Of a stretch of 64,000 nt of DNA, positions 33,728 to 42,071 are shown piece after piece. Within the stretch, counting starts at the first letter, position 1, and every line of letters begins with the position of its first letter. The DNA is from a virus. Made by a program: the position numbers and the translations under genes. The notes under the pieces are model-generated. The model searched no databases and had not been told where the DNA came from. It worked only from the letters and a program-made list of their open reading frames with translations. The DNA is taken from the IMG/VR virus record IMGVR_UViG_3300032053_000032, positions 1 to 64,000 of that record. One strand, given 5' to 3'.

Positions 33728-35371
33728 ATGGCCCGTTGCCGCGTCAGAAACCTTACCGGACTGCCCATCACGCTCCCCGCGCCGTACGGCAGGCTCCTTC
33801 ACGCTGGTCAAGCTGTAGTTGTGGCTGATTCGCGTGATATCGTCGTCGCAAAGCTAGGTGGTAACGCGGTCGTCTCCGGGCTGCTCGATATCCTCGACGT
33901 GGAAGACGGGCAGGTCTTCGACCTTCCGTCTGGTGGTACGGCTGGATTCTCATCAGCCTCTGTTGGAAAGTCGATCGACATCTATCTGAGCCCTCTCGGT
34001 TCGGCTCTTGGCAGCGGCACCAAGCTTTCCCCGATGTCCTCACCGGATGACGTGCTCGCGGTGTTTCCGGTATTCAGCTTCGGCAGCGGTCGGACGAAGG
34101 TCCATTATGCCGACTCGTTGGGCAGATGGGACGACGACCTGAACTACGACGGCCTTGGTGGACAAGCGACGTACACCGCCTCGGCGCTCTGGGTATGGTC
34201 GAACGAAAGCCAGCGCACGGCGTACATGCATCGCGGCCCGCAGATGGTGCGTGCCACTGTCGCTGGTGGGAACAACTTTATCGATGCTGCCAACGTCAAA
34301 ACGCTCTCGACGCCTGCCGTCTCGGCGAAGACCAGGGTCACCCTGGGCACGAGTCCTGGATGGACGGTGAACGACCTTCAGAGGAAGTTCGCTCGGTTCG
34401 TCAACACCGTATCTGGAAAGCTCGTGATCTGGGAGATGCCAATCACGACGAATACGGCGAATTCATTCGACATGGACAACACGTCCATCAACGCTGGACT
34501 CACGGCAGATCTTGCCAACATGACGATCGAGATCGTTGTGCCTGGCGCGATTATCGCTGCTCCTGTTGGAGGTCAGATCACCCTCAAAGGCCTCGACTGT
34601 TCTCTGCACAGTTCGATCTTGGCAGAGGAGGGATGCGCCCTGGAGCGTCTCGCCTTCAATTCCTCCACGCAGGTCATGGACTCGGGGTGCGCAGTGGACC
34701 GCTGCACGTTCAACGCAAGCGGGCGCTTCGTCGGCTTCAACTGGGGCTTCGTCAACTGTATCTTCGGTGCTCGTCAGGCGTTTCTTGCTGGTGCAACTGG
34801 TCAAGGTGTAGCCATCGCAAGACCAGACTCCACCACCAGCCCGGAAGTGCAGACCACGACCAGTTGTGTGGAGATCATCTCCTACGGGGCGGTATTTCTC
34901 GGTGGAAGTGCGTCTACCGCTGGCAAGGGCTCTCCGTTCGCCTATAAGGCGATGAGAAATTTCAGCATCTACAACGCCAATTCTAGCGTGATCGTCGCGT
35001 TCGCTAATTCGATCTGGCAGACCGACAACGTCCACACGTATACGACCAGCGTGATCGCGATCCAGGGGTCTGGGAACACCGCCCAAACAGGGTTCCAGAC
35101 GAACGACAATGGGATGATATTCTTCGACTCGCCAGCTACCTTCCCGAACGAGATCAGCATCACGCCTTCCATCTCTGGATGGGCGTTCGTCACGCCGGAA
35201 CTCGCCGCGACCCCGAACGGGATCGCTGCCGGCGTGGGGGTAGGGAACTTCGAGGAAGTGGCTGGCTACAACGGCTTCTACACCCACCGCCAGAGCGGAA
35301 CGGCCACGGCACCTCTCGGCGGATCTGGCATCGTCGCCACCCACCAGCGTGGCTTCGGGCTGGGAAACTAG
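33728..35371 (+). CDS. Tailspike-like receptor-binding protein, copy 1
   Basis: This 547-residue protein has GGAGGAG upstream. The first ~70 residues (MARCRVRNLTGLPITLPAPY...) are nearly identical to those of the gene at 36485 and form the virion anchor. Beyond that, repeated short strands with Asn, Ser and Gly turns suggest a right-handed beta-helix, as in surface-glycan-degrading spikes. The region GNFEEVAGYNGFYTHRQSGTAT recurs in similar form at the end of both copies. The enzymatic residues are not identifiable by eye. Confidence 0.7.
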   Translation: MARCRVRNLTGLPITLPAPYGRLLHAGQAVVVADSRDIVVAKLGGNAVVSGLLDILDVEDGQVFDLPSGGTAGFSSASVGKSIDIYLSPLGSALGSGTKLSPMSSPDDVLAVFPVFSFGSGRTKVHYADSLGRWDDDLNYDGLGGQATYTASALWVWSNESQRTAYMHRGPQMVRATVAGGNNFIDAANVKTLSTPAVSAKTRVTLGTSPGWTVNDLQRKFARFVNTVSGKLVIWEMPITTNTANSFDMDNTSINAGLTADLANMTIEIVVPGAIIAAPVGGQITLKGLDCSLHSSILAEEGCALERLAFNSSTQVMDSGCAVDRCTFNASGRFVGFNWGFVNCIFGARQAFLAGATGQGVAIARPDSTTSPEVQTTTSCVEIISYGAVFLGGSASTAGKGSPFAYKAMRNFSIYNANSSVIVAFANSIWQTDNVHTYTTSVIAIQGSGNTAQTGFQTNDNGMIFFDSPATFPNEISITPSISGWAFVTPELAATPNGIAAGVGVGNFEEVAGYNGFYTHRQSGTATAPLGGSGIVATHQRGFGLGN

Positions 35372-35379
35372 GAGATCAG

Positions 35380-35682
35380 ATGGAACTGCGAGAGTACAAC
35401 ACGTTCGATGTGGAGAAGTTCAAGCGCGAGTCGACAGACCTGCCACCGGCTATCGCGGCGCTGATCCCTCTGTACGAGCGGCACATTCAGATCCTGCCAG
35501 AGCATCACCGAGCGGTCGTGGAGGTCAGGCCGGGCTTCTGGGACGTCTCATGCGACGATTGCTGCATGGTCATCGAGCACTTCGCGCCATACGTGAAGGC
35601 GTCCGAGCCGGAGATCACGATCATCATGCCAGCGCCAGAAGCCTCGCACGAAGCAGAGACGCCGGAACCAGAGGTAGCCTAG
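35380..35682 (+). CDS. Small acidic protein between spikes
   Basis: This 100-residue protein has a GGAG ribosome-binding site. A helical N-terminus is followed by VSCDDCCMV, a Cys cluster, and an acidic, Pro-rich tail. It could be a spike chaperone or metal-binding accessory. No family recognised. Confidence 0.5.
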   Translation: MELREYNTFDVEKFKRESTDLPPAIAALIPLYERHIQILPEHHRAVVEVRPGFWDVSCDDCCMVIEHFAPYVKASEPEITIIMPAPEASHEAETPEPEVA

Positions 35683-35685
35683 CCA

Positions 35686-36084
35686 GTGCAGGTTCTGCAT
35701 CTTACCGGGATAGTTGAAGACGGGTCGAGGAGGTCTTCGACTATCCCAGCAGACATGCGCAAAGTTGTACATGCAACGCGCGGCGCGAGCTTGTCCATCT
35801 TTGTGCAGGTACTCCTGCCATCTGGCGCCGCACCTGATCAGGCTGGCGCAACGCTTGTCCTCTCCGTGCAGCGCGTACCTTGGCCGAATGCCCCAGCTAT
35901 TCAGGTTGCCGGAGTACTACAGCCGGACGGTACTTACCTCTGCGCGATCACGCCTGCCATGACGCGCGATCTGGCGGTAGGGCGCTACCTCTACGATGTC
36001 TGGTACCTTCAGGGAGCGGACCGCAACCAGGTCGTTCCCGTCAGCGCGTTCTTTATCGCCCCGACCGTCACCCCCGTACCCTGA
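35686..36084 (+). CDS. Small beta-rich structural protein
   Basis: This 132-residue protein has a GTG start directly after the upstream gene. Strands and a final RYLYDVWYLQGADRNQVVPVSAFFI resemble baseplate upper-protein-like folds (BppU-type) that carry receptor-binding proteins. This similarity is by pattern only. Confidence 0.45.
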   Translation: MQVLHLTGIVEDGSRRSSTIPADMRKVVHATRGASLSIFVQVLLPSGAAPDQAGATLVLSVQRVPWPNAPAIQVAGVLQPDGTYLCAITPAMTRDLAVGRYLYDVWYLQGADRNQVVPVSAFFIAPTVTPVP

Positions 36085-36094
36085 AGGAGCCGGC

Positions 36095-36478
36095 ATGTCG
36101 ATCACCGCAGGCGAGATGGCCGAGCTGTTCGTGGCTGGCGCCGCCGCCGCGGCGGCCTTTATCGGGATCGGGAAGATGATCTTTGGTGGTGAGAGCACCG
36201 CGAAAGCTCTTGCCGAACTGAAAACGGAGCGCACCGTCAAGGACGAGATCGCCAAGAAGGAGGTGCACGACACCATGGCAACTCACGAAAAGTCGGACGA
36301 AAAGTTCCACGCCGAGATCAACAAGAAGCTCGACGTCGTGATGGAGAAGCTCGACATCCTCCTCAACAAGCAGCACGAGGGTGATGTTCGGCTTGCTCGT
36401 GTCGAGACGGAGCTGGACATCAGGCGTCCGACGCCGATCGAGGGCGTTCCGGCTATCCGTGACGGCGGGAAAGGTTAG
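36095..36478 (+). CDS. Membrane-anchored coiled-coil protein (possible i-spanin)
   Basis: This 127-residue protein has an AAGGAG ribosome-binding site. One N-terminal membrane helix (LFVAGAAAAAAFIGIGKMI) is followed by a highly charged coiled coil of ~70 residues. That topology matches inner-membrane spanin subunits, and it lies near the endolysin. An outer partner (lipoprotein) was not found next to it. Confidence 0.5.
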   Translation: MSITAGEMAELFVAGAAAAAAFIGIGKMIFGGESTAKALAELKTERTVKDEIAKKEVHDTMATHEKSDEKFHAEINKKLDVVMEKLDILLNKQHEGDVRLARVETELDIRRPTPIEGVPAIRDGGKG

Positions 36479-36484
36479 GCTACT

Positions 36485-38173
36485 ATGGCTCGTTGCCGTG
36501 TACGTAACATTACAGGACTGCCCATCACGCTCCCCTCTCCGTATGGAATGTTGCTACATGCTGGGCAAGCGATCATCATCGCAGATCAGTCTGCGACGGT
36601 TATTTCCAAGATCGGTGGTGCGCTCGCGGTAGCTGGATTACTGGATATCGCAGATGTTGAAAATGGGCAGCTATTCGACGTAGCCTCTATCGGCGTGCTT
36701 CAGGGAACGCCTGCGGTTGGCATCCCACCGATCGACGTCTTTATCTCGGCTGCGACTGGAAGTGATACCAACCCCGGAACGCAACTGGCTCCATTTGCCA
36801 CGATCGACCACTTCTACGCGACCTACCCGTCTATGTTTTTCGGCGGCGGTCAGATCAACTTGTGGATCGCCGACTCAGAAGGCAACTTCTCCAGCTCGCC
36901 GGTGTATAGCCAGACCGCAAAACAGCAGGTTCATATATGCCAGGCCGTCCTAGTCAAGAACATGGGGGCTGGGATATTCGACCCCAGCCCCTCCATCTGC
37001 TACCGCGGCCCGCACATGGTCTTGGCGACGCTCACCACGGGGTCACCAGCCGGGGCCGTGATCTCGTCCACCTCCATCCCCGCCCTGACAAAGAAGACGC
37101 GCGTCACGTTCACCCCGGACCCTGGGTGGACGGCGAACGAGTTCAAGCCGGCCAGAGACTCGGGCTCGCAAAAGTTCGCCCGGTTTCGCAACGGCACCAA
37201 CCTCGTCGTTTACGAGGCGCCGATCAGCTCGAACACCTCCAACACGCTGGACATCGACTTCGACGACCTGAAGGCTGTCCTCGACCCGCTCATCGGTGCT
37301 GTATCAACCGAGATCGTTGTTCCAGGTGCGCTCATTCAGGGAGTCCCGAATGCAGGCAACGTCTGCAATATCATTGGTGACGTCGCTGGTGGGCGCACGT
37401 GGCCTGGATTTGCTGGCGTGAGCACTTTTGAACGCCTTGCATTCAACGTCGGCACCGTCTCTGCCGGGGCTACCTTCGACCGCTGCGTGCTGACAGGTGG
37501 AAATCCGCACACCGGAAATCGCGAGACGCTGGCGTGCTGGGGCATCGGGGTATCTTTCGTCAACTCGTCTTGTACATTCGGGATGAACTTCCTCGGTAAG
37601 ACGAGCCTGTACTACGCGATCCCACGCCCAGACTCCGCGCTGAGCCCCGCTAACCAGCCGACTACCACGGCGCTCGCGATGGAGCTGATTCTCCATAACA
37701 TGGGGCTCAACATCGGGCTGGACCCGAATGGATCTGTCATCGGCGGGCAGTACAAGGCATGGCGCAACATCTCCGTCTACCAGTGGAGCGCAACTAACTT
37801 TAACGTCGGAAACACCGATGGTGGGATCGTTGTTTCAGGGCCTGGATCTTCGTTTCAGTCACGGCTCACCACAGCGGCGGGTATAAAAGTCGCGATTCAG
37901 GGTACGTCGAGTATCGGTGTGTACGGACTCTGGGCAAAAGGTGGTGCTCTCATCTCTATCGACAGCCCGAACGCTAACGCTGGTTTGATCACCATCGCTG
38001 GGACCAGCGGTGCACTGGCAGTCGATACAGGCGCACCTGTCGCTTACGGCGTGGCGGCTGGAAACTTCGAGGAAGTCATTGGCTGGAACGGTAACTTCAC
38101 TCGAATGTTGGAAGGGACCGCGACACATCCTACTGGAACACCATCTCGGATTTCAACGCTCGCTTTGCAATAG
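36485..38173 (+). CDS. Tailspike-like receptor-binding protein, copy 2
   Basis: This 562-residue protein shares the ~70-residue anchor with the gene at 33728 (MARCRVRNITGLPITLPSPY...) but has a different body: SAATGSDTNPGTQLAPFATI is the classic entry of a beta-helix spike. The anchor codons differ at many third positions, so the duplication is not recent. Two spikes with one anchor imply alternative or branched receptor binding. Confidence 0.72.
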   Translation: MARCRVRNITGLPITLPSPYGMLLHAGQAIIIADQSATVISKIGGALAVAGLLDIADVENGQLFDVASIGVLQGTPAVGIPPIDVFISAATGSDTNPGTQLAPFATIDHFYATYPSMFFGGGQINLWIADSEGNFSSSPVYSQTAKQQVHICQAVLVKNMGAGIFDPSPSICYRGPHMVLATLTTGSPAGAVISSTSIPALTKKTRVTFTPDPGWTANEFKPARDSGSQKFARFRNGTNLVVYEAPISSNTSNTLDIDFDDLKAVLDPLIGAVSTEIVVPGALIQGVPNAGNVCNIIGDVAGGRTWPGFAGVSTFERLAFNVGTVSAGATFDRCVLTGGNPHTGNRETLACWGIGVSFVNSSCTFGMNFLGKTSLYYAIPRPDSALSPANQPTTTALAMELILHNMGLNIGLDPNGSVIGGQYKAWRNISVYQWSATNFNVGNTDGGIVVSGPGSSFQSRLTTAAGIKVAIQGTSSIGVYGLWAKGGALISIDSPNANAGLITIAGTSGALAVDTGAPVAYGVAAGNFEEVIGWNGNFTRMLEGTATHPTGTPSRISTLALQ

Positions 38174-38178
38174 CATGC

Positions 38179-38184
38179 TACCCT
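38179..38184 (+). promoter_or_regulatory. -10 box for the holin-like gene
   Basis: TACCCT ends 7 nt before the ATG at 38192, with no Shine-Dalgarno sequence between, matching the leaderless arrangement seen elsewhere. A -35 box is not obvious. Confidence 0.4.
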
Positions 38185-38191
38185 CACGGGC

Positions 38192-38662
38192 ATGGGTATC
38201 CTCACCGTGAGCACCGTCTGTGGCACCATCCTGGTCATTCTCGGCCTCATCTACAAGTTCCTCGCCCCGCTCGTCAAGAGCCCGGTCATCGCCGGGATCC
38301 TGTCACGCGCGAAGGATGAGGTTTTCGCCGCTGTTCACGAGGTGGATGCTGGGTACGTTGACGCGATCAAGCTCGCTTCCGCCGACGGCACCCTGACTGC
38401 GGCCGAGAAGGCTGTTGCAAAGGACAAGGCCATCGCCATCGCCAAGAGCAACATCGGCATGAAGGGCCTCGCGACGCTGAGCAGGATCGCCGGGATCGAG
38501 TCGGTTGAGAAGTGGATCGCCTCGTGGATCGAGCGCGGCGTGAGCACAAAGCGCCTCACCGAGCAGCACGCGGACGCAGCAACGCTGGCTGCTTCTGCTG
38601 TCGCCGGGGGTGACGCGACCGTCCCTTTCGTCAAGCCCGCGCCGAACAACTCGCCGCGGTAG
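38192..38662 (+). CDS. Holin-like membrane protein, short form
   Basis: This 156-residue protein has one N-terminal membrane helix (GTILVILGLIYKFLAPLV) and a long amphipathic, Ala/Lys-rich domain resembling LLH-type phage holins. It lies just before the endolysin. It carries the slippery heptamer CCCTTTC near its end (38623-38629), which would redirect translation to a longer product. Confidence 0.6.
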   Translation: MGILTVSTVCGTILVILGLIYKFLAPLVKSPVIAGILSRAKDEVFAAVHEVDAGYVDAIKLASADGTLTAAEKAVAKDKAIAIAKSNIGMKGLATLSRIAGIESVEKWIASWIERGVSTKRLTEQHADAATLAASAVAGGDATVPFVKPAPNNSPR

Positions 38663-38919
38663 TTGCGGCGCAGTCGGTTGTCGCGGGGCAGCGGCTCGAC
38701 CACGTCGACTCGCTTCGGGTAGGGGAAGGCCATCTCGACCTGAGCGCCTTCGCTCACGGGGACGGGATCGGTGGCACCTCGGGCGTCTCGCTCGACTATG
38801 AGCACCGCGCGACGGCTGGGCTGTCCATGTTCGGCACCGGGTGGGCCGGTGCAAGCTACGGTGCGGGCGGGTTTGCCCCGGCGTACGGCGCGCAGGTCGG
38901 TCTTCGTCTCAAATTCTAG
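38192..38919 (+). CDS. Holin-like protein, long form by -1 frameshift (candidate)
   Basis: A perfect X-XXY-YYZ heptamer, C-CCT-TTC (38623-38629), lies in the zero frame at residues 145-146. After a -1 slip the frame is open for 96 more codons to a TAG at 38917. The extension has no ATG, GTG or TTG start before its Met in LSMFGTGWAG, so it cannot readily be a separate gene. It has good codon structure and ends in strand-like GAQVGLRLKF with a C-terminal Phe, as in outer-membrane beta-strands. The fused product would be ~242 residues and could link inner and outer envelope layers in lysis. Confidence 0.5.
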
Positions 38920-38928
38920 GAGGACGTC

Positions 38929-39807
38929 ATGGGCTTGATGATCGGCGGGCACGAAGAGGAGATCCAGGGCGTCGTCATCAACTCGTGGATCAAGCACCCG
39001 GAGCTTCGCCTGGACGGCGGGGACCGACGCCCGCGCGACCCAGCGCGAGCCCACGCCTGGCCCGTCCGCAGCATCGTCATCCACACCGTTTACGGCGACG
39101 AGCCGATCGTGCTCCTCAAGGGCAAGGGACCAGACGGTGGCGAGCCCGCCGCGTGGATCAAAGACCAGCGCGGCGACAAGACCCACGCTGGCGAGCACAT
39201 GCTAGTCGGGTTTGACGGCGCGGTCGCCTGCACCTGTGACCTCCTAGGCGAGGCGAGCTACCACGCGGAGAGCATCAACGAGCTGTCGATCGGCATCGAG
39301 ATCTGCACCCAGCGCGCACGGGACGTGACAACCGGCCAACCAGTCTTCTACATGTGGCAGGCTTCGCTCGACGCCACCCTGGCAATCTGCGACTACCTGA
39401 CCGCGCTCCCGCGGGCATCCGCCGGGCACGGGCTGATCTCCGTCGCGCGCCAATACCACTCCCCGTTCCGTAACGGGTCACCCGTGCCGAGGTTCGCAGC
39501 GGGCGGATCCGACTGGACGGGCATCCTCGGACACCGCGACCAGACCTCCAAGAGAGGAGCTGGTGACCCCGGCCACCACGTCTTCGACGTGCTAGCTGCG
39601 CGCGGCTACGAGGCGTTCGACGTCATGGATGATGCTGACAAGACGGTGTGGAAGGTCCGCCAGGCGTACCTGAACGGGAAGTACGGCTCCCACCTCACCG
39701 TCGACGGCGTGCCGGGACCTGGGACGCGGGCGGTGCTGGAGCAGGCGGGGTACCGCGGGGGGCTGTGGCAGTTCCCTCCCAGCGCGACCCCGCTCCCAAC
39801 GGCATGA
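38929..39807 (+). CDS. N-acetylmuramoyl-L-alanine amidase endolysin
   Basis: This 292-residue protein has GGAGG upstream. An Amidase_2 core spans residues ~15-215: IVIHTVYGD (first zinc His), YHAESINELSIGIEI, and GHRDQTSKRGAGDPG near the third ligand region. The C-terminal ~60 residues (WKVRQAYLNGKYGSHL, VDGVPGPGTRAVLEQAG) resemble a peptidoglycan-binding repeat. It cleaves the amide between MurNAc and L-Ala. No signal peptide, so release depends on a holin. The last 113 bp overlap a convergent gene. Confidence 0.88.
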   Translation: MGLMIGGHEEEIQGVVINSWIKHPELRLDGGDRRPRDPARAHAWPVRSIVIHTVYGDEPIVLLKGKGPDGGEPAAWIKDQRGDKTHAGEHMLVGFDGAVACTCDLLGEASYHAESINELSIGIEICTQRARDVTTGQPVFYMWQASLDATLAICDYLTALPRASAGHGLISVARQYHSPFRNGSPVPRFAAGGSDWTGILGHRDQTSKRGAGDPGHHVFDVLAARGYEAFDVMDDADKTVWKVRQAYLNGKYGSHLTVDGVPGPGTRAVLEQAGYRGGLWQFPPSATPLPTA

Positions 39808-40438
39808 TCTCCAGTCTGTAGATCGCGCGCGCGGCTCCCTTCGTTTCGACCATCTCCTCCGATACCCTTCCCGTCACGATCAGCTCCTGAAGCGCACGCC
39901 GTACGGTGCGGTAAGCCATTGAGGTTTGGGTGCAAAGCTGATCGCTCGTCGCGCTGTCATCTCGCAGAGCTTGGATCACAGCGGTCTGCGACGCGGTTGC
40001 TCCATCGAGAAACAGACAGCGATCACAAGCGCGCGCGTCCTCGTGCTTCTTCTCGCCGCACGGGCAACACCGCAGCTTGCTAAGCCGACTCGTCTCTCGC
40101 ATCCTGGCGGCCTTTACCGGATCACGCCGACGCTCTCGCTGTCTTGCGTTGTCCTCTTCACGAAACTTCGGATCTGAACGTCGACGCTTACCAGCCGCGC
40201 GCTGAAGCTCCTGCCATCGCTCGCGGTTCGAGTCGATCCAGCGGCGTCCGTTTGCCTTGTGGCGCTCCTTGTTGGCCTCGTACCAAGCGCGCCCTTGCGC
40301 CTTTAGGCAGTCCAAGCAGGTGTGTCGCAGGCGAATCTTGCCGCGCTGGAAGTATTCCAGGAAGAAATCCGACGTGAACGGCTTGGTTTTCTTGCAGAGG
40401 TTGCAGCGGAGTTTCTCGGGAGGAACGCGCACACGCAC
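39695..40438 (-). CDS. Zinc-finger and winged-helix-like DNA-binding protein
   Basis: This 247-residue protein has a GTG start and a GGAG ribosome-binding site. The N-terminus has CNLC and CLDC pairs as in phage zinc proteins related to endonuclease VII; the middle is strongly basic and helical; CCPCGEKKHEDARACDRC forms a second zinc site; DSATSDQLCTQTSMAYRTVRRALQEL looks like a winged helix. The last ~35 residues are low-complexity antisense to the endolysin and may be dispensable. It is probably a regulator or nuclease. Confidence 0.6.
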   Translation of the reverse strand: MRVRVPPEKLRCNLCKKTKPFTSDFFLEYFQRGKIRLRHTCLDCLKAQGRAWYEANKERHKANGRRWIDSNRERWQELQRAAGKRRRSDPKFREEDNARQRERRRDPVKAARMRETSRLSKLRCCPCGEKKHEDARACDRCLFLDGATASQTAVIQALRDDSATSDQLCTQTSMAYRTVRRALQELIVTGRVSEEMVETKGAARAIYRLEIMPLGAGSRWEGTATAPRGTPPAPAPPASQVPARRRR

Positions 40439-40443
40439 ACGCG

Positions 40444-41028
40444 CTACTCCGGTTCCTTCGGGCAGAACGTATCGAGGAGCCAGCGGCCCACGAGGTCGAG
40501 GACACTGTGGGCGATTGGATACTTTTCGTCACCCGTGAACCCGGACGGCTCGAACTTCATCGCCTTCCACTTCGAGGCGATAGCATAGCACGGCGTTCCA
40601 TACTGCCAGGCGACGGAGGCAGCCATCGCAGCGCCATCGAACGCGCCGGAAGCGAGCGACCCGGACTTGCCGACTCTGATGAAGATCTCCCCTGGGCGCC
40701 CGTCTTCGTAAAGCCCGATGGTCACGTAGATCTTGACCACCCCGCTCGGGTTGTCTTCCGACGGGGCAGCTTGAATCCGAAACGCGCGCGTCGGTCCCTT
40801 ACGCGTGTCGCTCAGGCGCTGGCGCTGGACCACGCGCGGGGGTGGATCTGCTGGTGCGCCAGCAGGAAGCGTTGAGGTGAACGCGTTGGGATCGTGCGAC
40901 ACCAACTCCTGCTTGAGGTCAAACGCGATCTGCTCGCGTGGGGGCAGCACGAGCACGGTAGGTCCGTGACGACCGCTCTTGGATTCGAGAGGCTTCAGCT
41001 TTTGTGGCTTCTTGGGTTTGTTGCTCAC
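40444..41028 (-). CDS. Stand-alone TSCPD-like domain of ribonucleotide reductase
   Basis: The GTG inside the upstream stop (GTGA) was taken as the start, giving 194 residues. VKIYVTIGLYEDGRPGEIFI, GSLASGAFDGAAMA and MKFEPSGFTGDEKYPI match the C-terminal region of B12-dependent (class II) ribonucleotide reductases. The catalytic barrel is absent from this gene and from the window. It may modulate a host or phage reductase; the N-terminal 70 residues are Pro/Lys-rich. Confidence 0.7.
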   Translation of the reverse strand: MSNKPKKPQKLKPLESKSGRHGPTVLVLPPREQIAFDLKQELVSHDPNAFTSTLPAGAPADPPPRVVQRQRLSDTRKGPTRAFRIQAAPSEDNPSGVVKIYVTIGLYEDGRPGEIFIRVGKSGSLASGAFDGAAMAASVAWQYGTPCYAIASKWKAMKFEPSGFTGDEKYPIAHSVLDLVGRWLLDTFCPKEPE

Positions 41029-41468
41029 TTGACCTCGATGATGGACCACCCACCGCCGTCCTTCTTGGCGACGCGGGTGACCTGGAAAAATCGGTACGGG
41101 TGCAGCTCGGCAGCGACCTTGATCTTGACCCGGCCGGTTGGCTCCATGAAGCCCTTTACCTCGTGGAACTCTATCGAGCCATCGAGAAGAAGCACCCTGA
41201 AGTCCGGAACGTAGTACGTCATGTCCGCCAGGCGCAACTTTTCGGGCTCGAAGTCCCAGCGCACGACGTCCGGCGGGCTGCTATCAGACCACGGTGAGAT
41301 GCGCCGGAGTTCCAGCACACGCGCGTACGCGGCCTCCATCGCGTTCATCGCTCCTGGCTTGCGTCCCTTAGCGTGCCAGCGCCCCCTCACGGTCTTCGCC
41401 GTGGTCACGACGACTCCGGGCACCGGGTTGGGCAGGACGACCTTGGCGGGCTTCCTGGCGCGTGCCAT
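41025..41468 (-). CDS. DUF1064-like PD-(D/E)xK nuclease
   Basis: This 147-residue protein contains AMEAAYARVLEL, then TYYVPDFRVLLLDGSIEFHEVKGF, i.e. PD...ExK with the catalytic Asp, Glu and Lys on adjacent strands, followed by VKIKVAAELHPYRFFQV. This is the layout of T7-endonuclease-I-like phage nucleases (DUF1064), probably acting on branched DNA. The start shares TGATG with the upstream gene. Confidence 0.75.
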   Translation of the reverse strand: MARARKPAKVVLPNPVPGVVVTTAKTVRGRWHAKGRKPGAMNAMEAAYARVLELRRISPWSDSSPPDVVRWDFEPEKLRLADMTYYVPDFRVLLLDGSIEFHEVKGFMEPTGRVKIKVAAELHPYRFFQVTRVAKKDGGGWSIIEVK

Positions 41469-41767
41469 CAGTTTCCGTCGCTGTGATCAATGATATCGTA
41501 CTTGTTGCAGGTCACGCGCAGGAAGTCCTGCCACGCTGTGGCGATGTCCGCGGCTAGCTCGCAGTCCGTGAGCAGGTGCTCCGGATCTCGGCAGAACTCG
41601 ACGTGGTGAAGCATCTCCCCCTGCACCAAGGCCACCGCGATGAAGCCGTCGTCCATCGAAGAGAACATCCTCTTGATGACCTGGAGGAGCATGCGGATCT
41701 TGGGATGCACCGCGTCAGCCTGCGCCATGACCTGCTCGACCGCGCTGCGTCTCTGAGCGTCCGTCAT
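41468..41767 (-). CDS. Unknown 99-residue protein
   Basis: Helical protein with GAGGAG ribosome-binding site. A Cys pair appears near CRDPEHLLTDC. The start overlaps the stop of a tiny membrane protein. No family recognised; co-transcribed with the nuclease and reductase-domain genes. Confidence 0.55.
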   Translation of the reverse strand: MTDAQRRSAVEQVMAQADAVHPKIRMLLQVIKRMFSSMDDGFIAVALVQGEMLHHVEFCRDPEHLLTDCELAADIATAWQDFLRVTCNKYDIIDHSDGN

Positions 41768-41877
41768 CGTAAGAACTCCTCGATTGAGGGGCTTACCGTC
41801 GCTGTGATCACAGCTAGCACCAGCACTACCACCACGATGAACAACGTGGCGAGAACTTCATCCCTTCGCGACCTCAC
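41764..41877 (-). CDS. Tiny single-span membrane protein
   Basis: This 37-residue protein has a GTG start with a perfect AGGAGG at 41885-41890, 7 nt away. Charged MRSRRDE, then a hydrophobic helix (VLATLFIVVVVLVLAVITA), then SIEEFLR. The stop overlaps the ATG of the next gene (ATGA). It is below the size most gene finders report. The function is unknown. Confidence 0.6.
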   Translation of the reverse strand: MRSRRDEVLATLFIVVVVLVLAVITATVSPSIEEFLR

Positions 41878-41915
41878 GAGCATACCTCCTGGCTTGGGCG
41901 ACGCAGGAGATGTTG

Positions 41916-42071
41916 CTACGTGTCGTTGGGCAACTCAAGTGCGTGAGCAAGTTTGTGCAGAGCGTGGAGCGCGCGCTCCACGAAGGATGCGTTCCTTCGC
42001 TTTTCATGCGCCTTTTGCCAGTCCGAGGTACGCTTCTTGCGCGCTTTGGCGCGCTTCGACCACTTGCTCAT
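41916..42071 (-). CDS. Small basic protein
   Basis: This 51-residue protein starts at the ATG overlapping the VWA-gene stop (ATGA). The N-terminal half is extremely basic (SKWSKRAKARKKRTSDW), the rest is an amphipathic helix. It probably binds nucleic acid. No family recognised. Confidence 0.6.
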   Translation of the reverse strand: MSKWSKRAKARKKRTSDWQKAHEKRRNASFVERALHALHKLAHALELPNDT

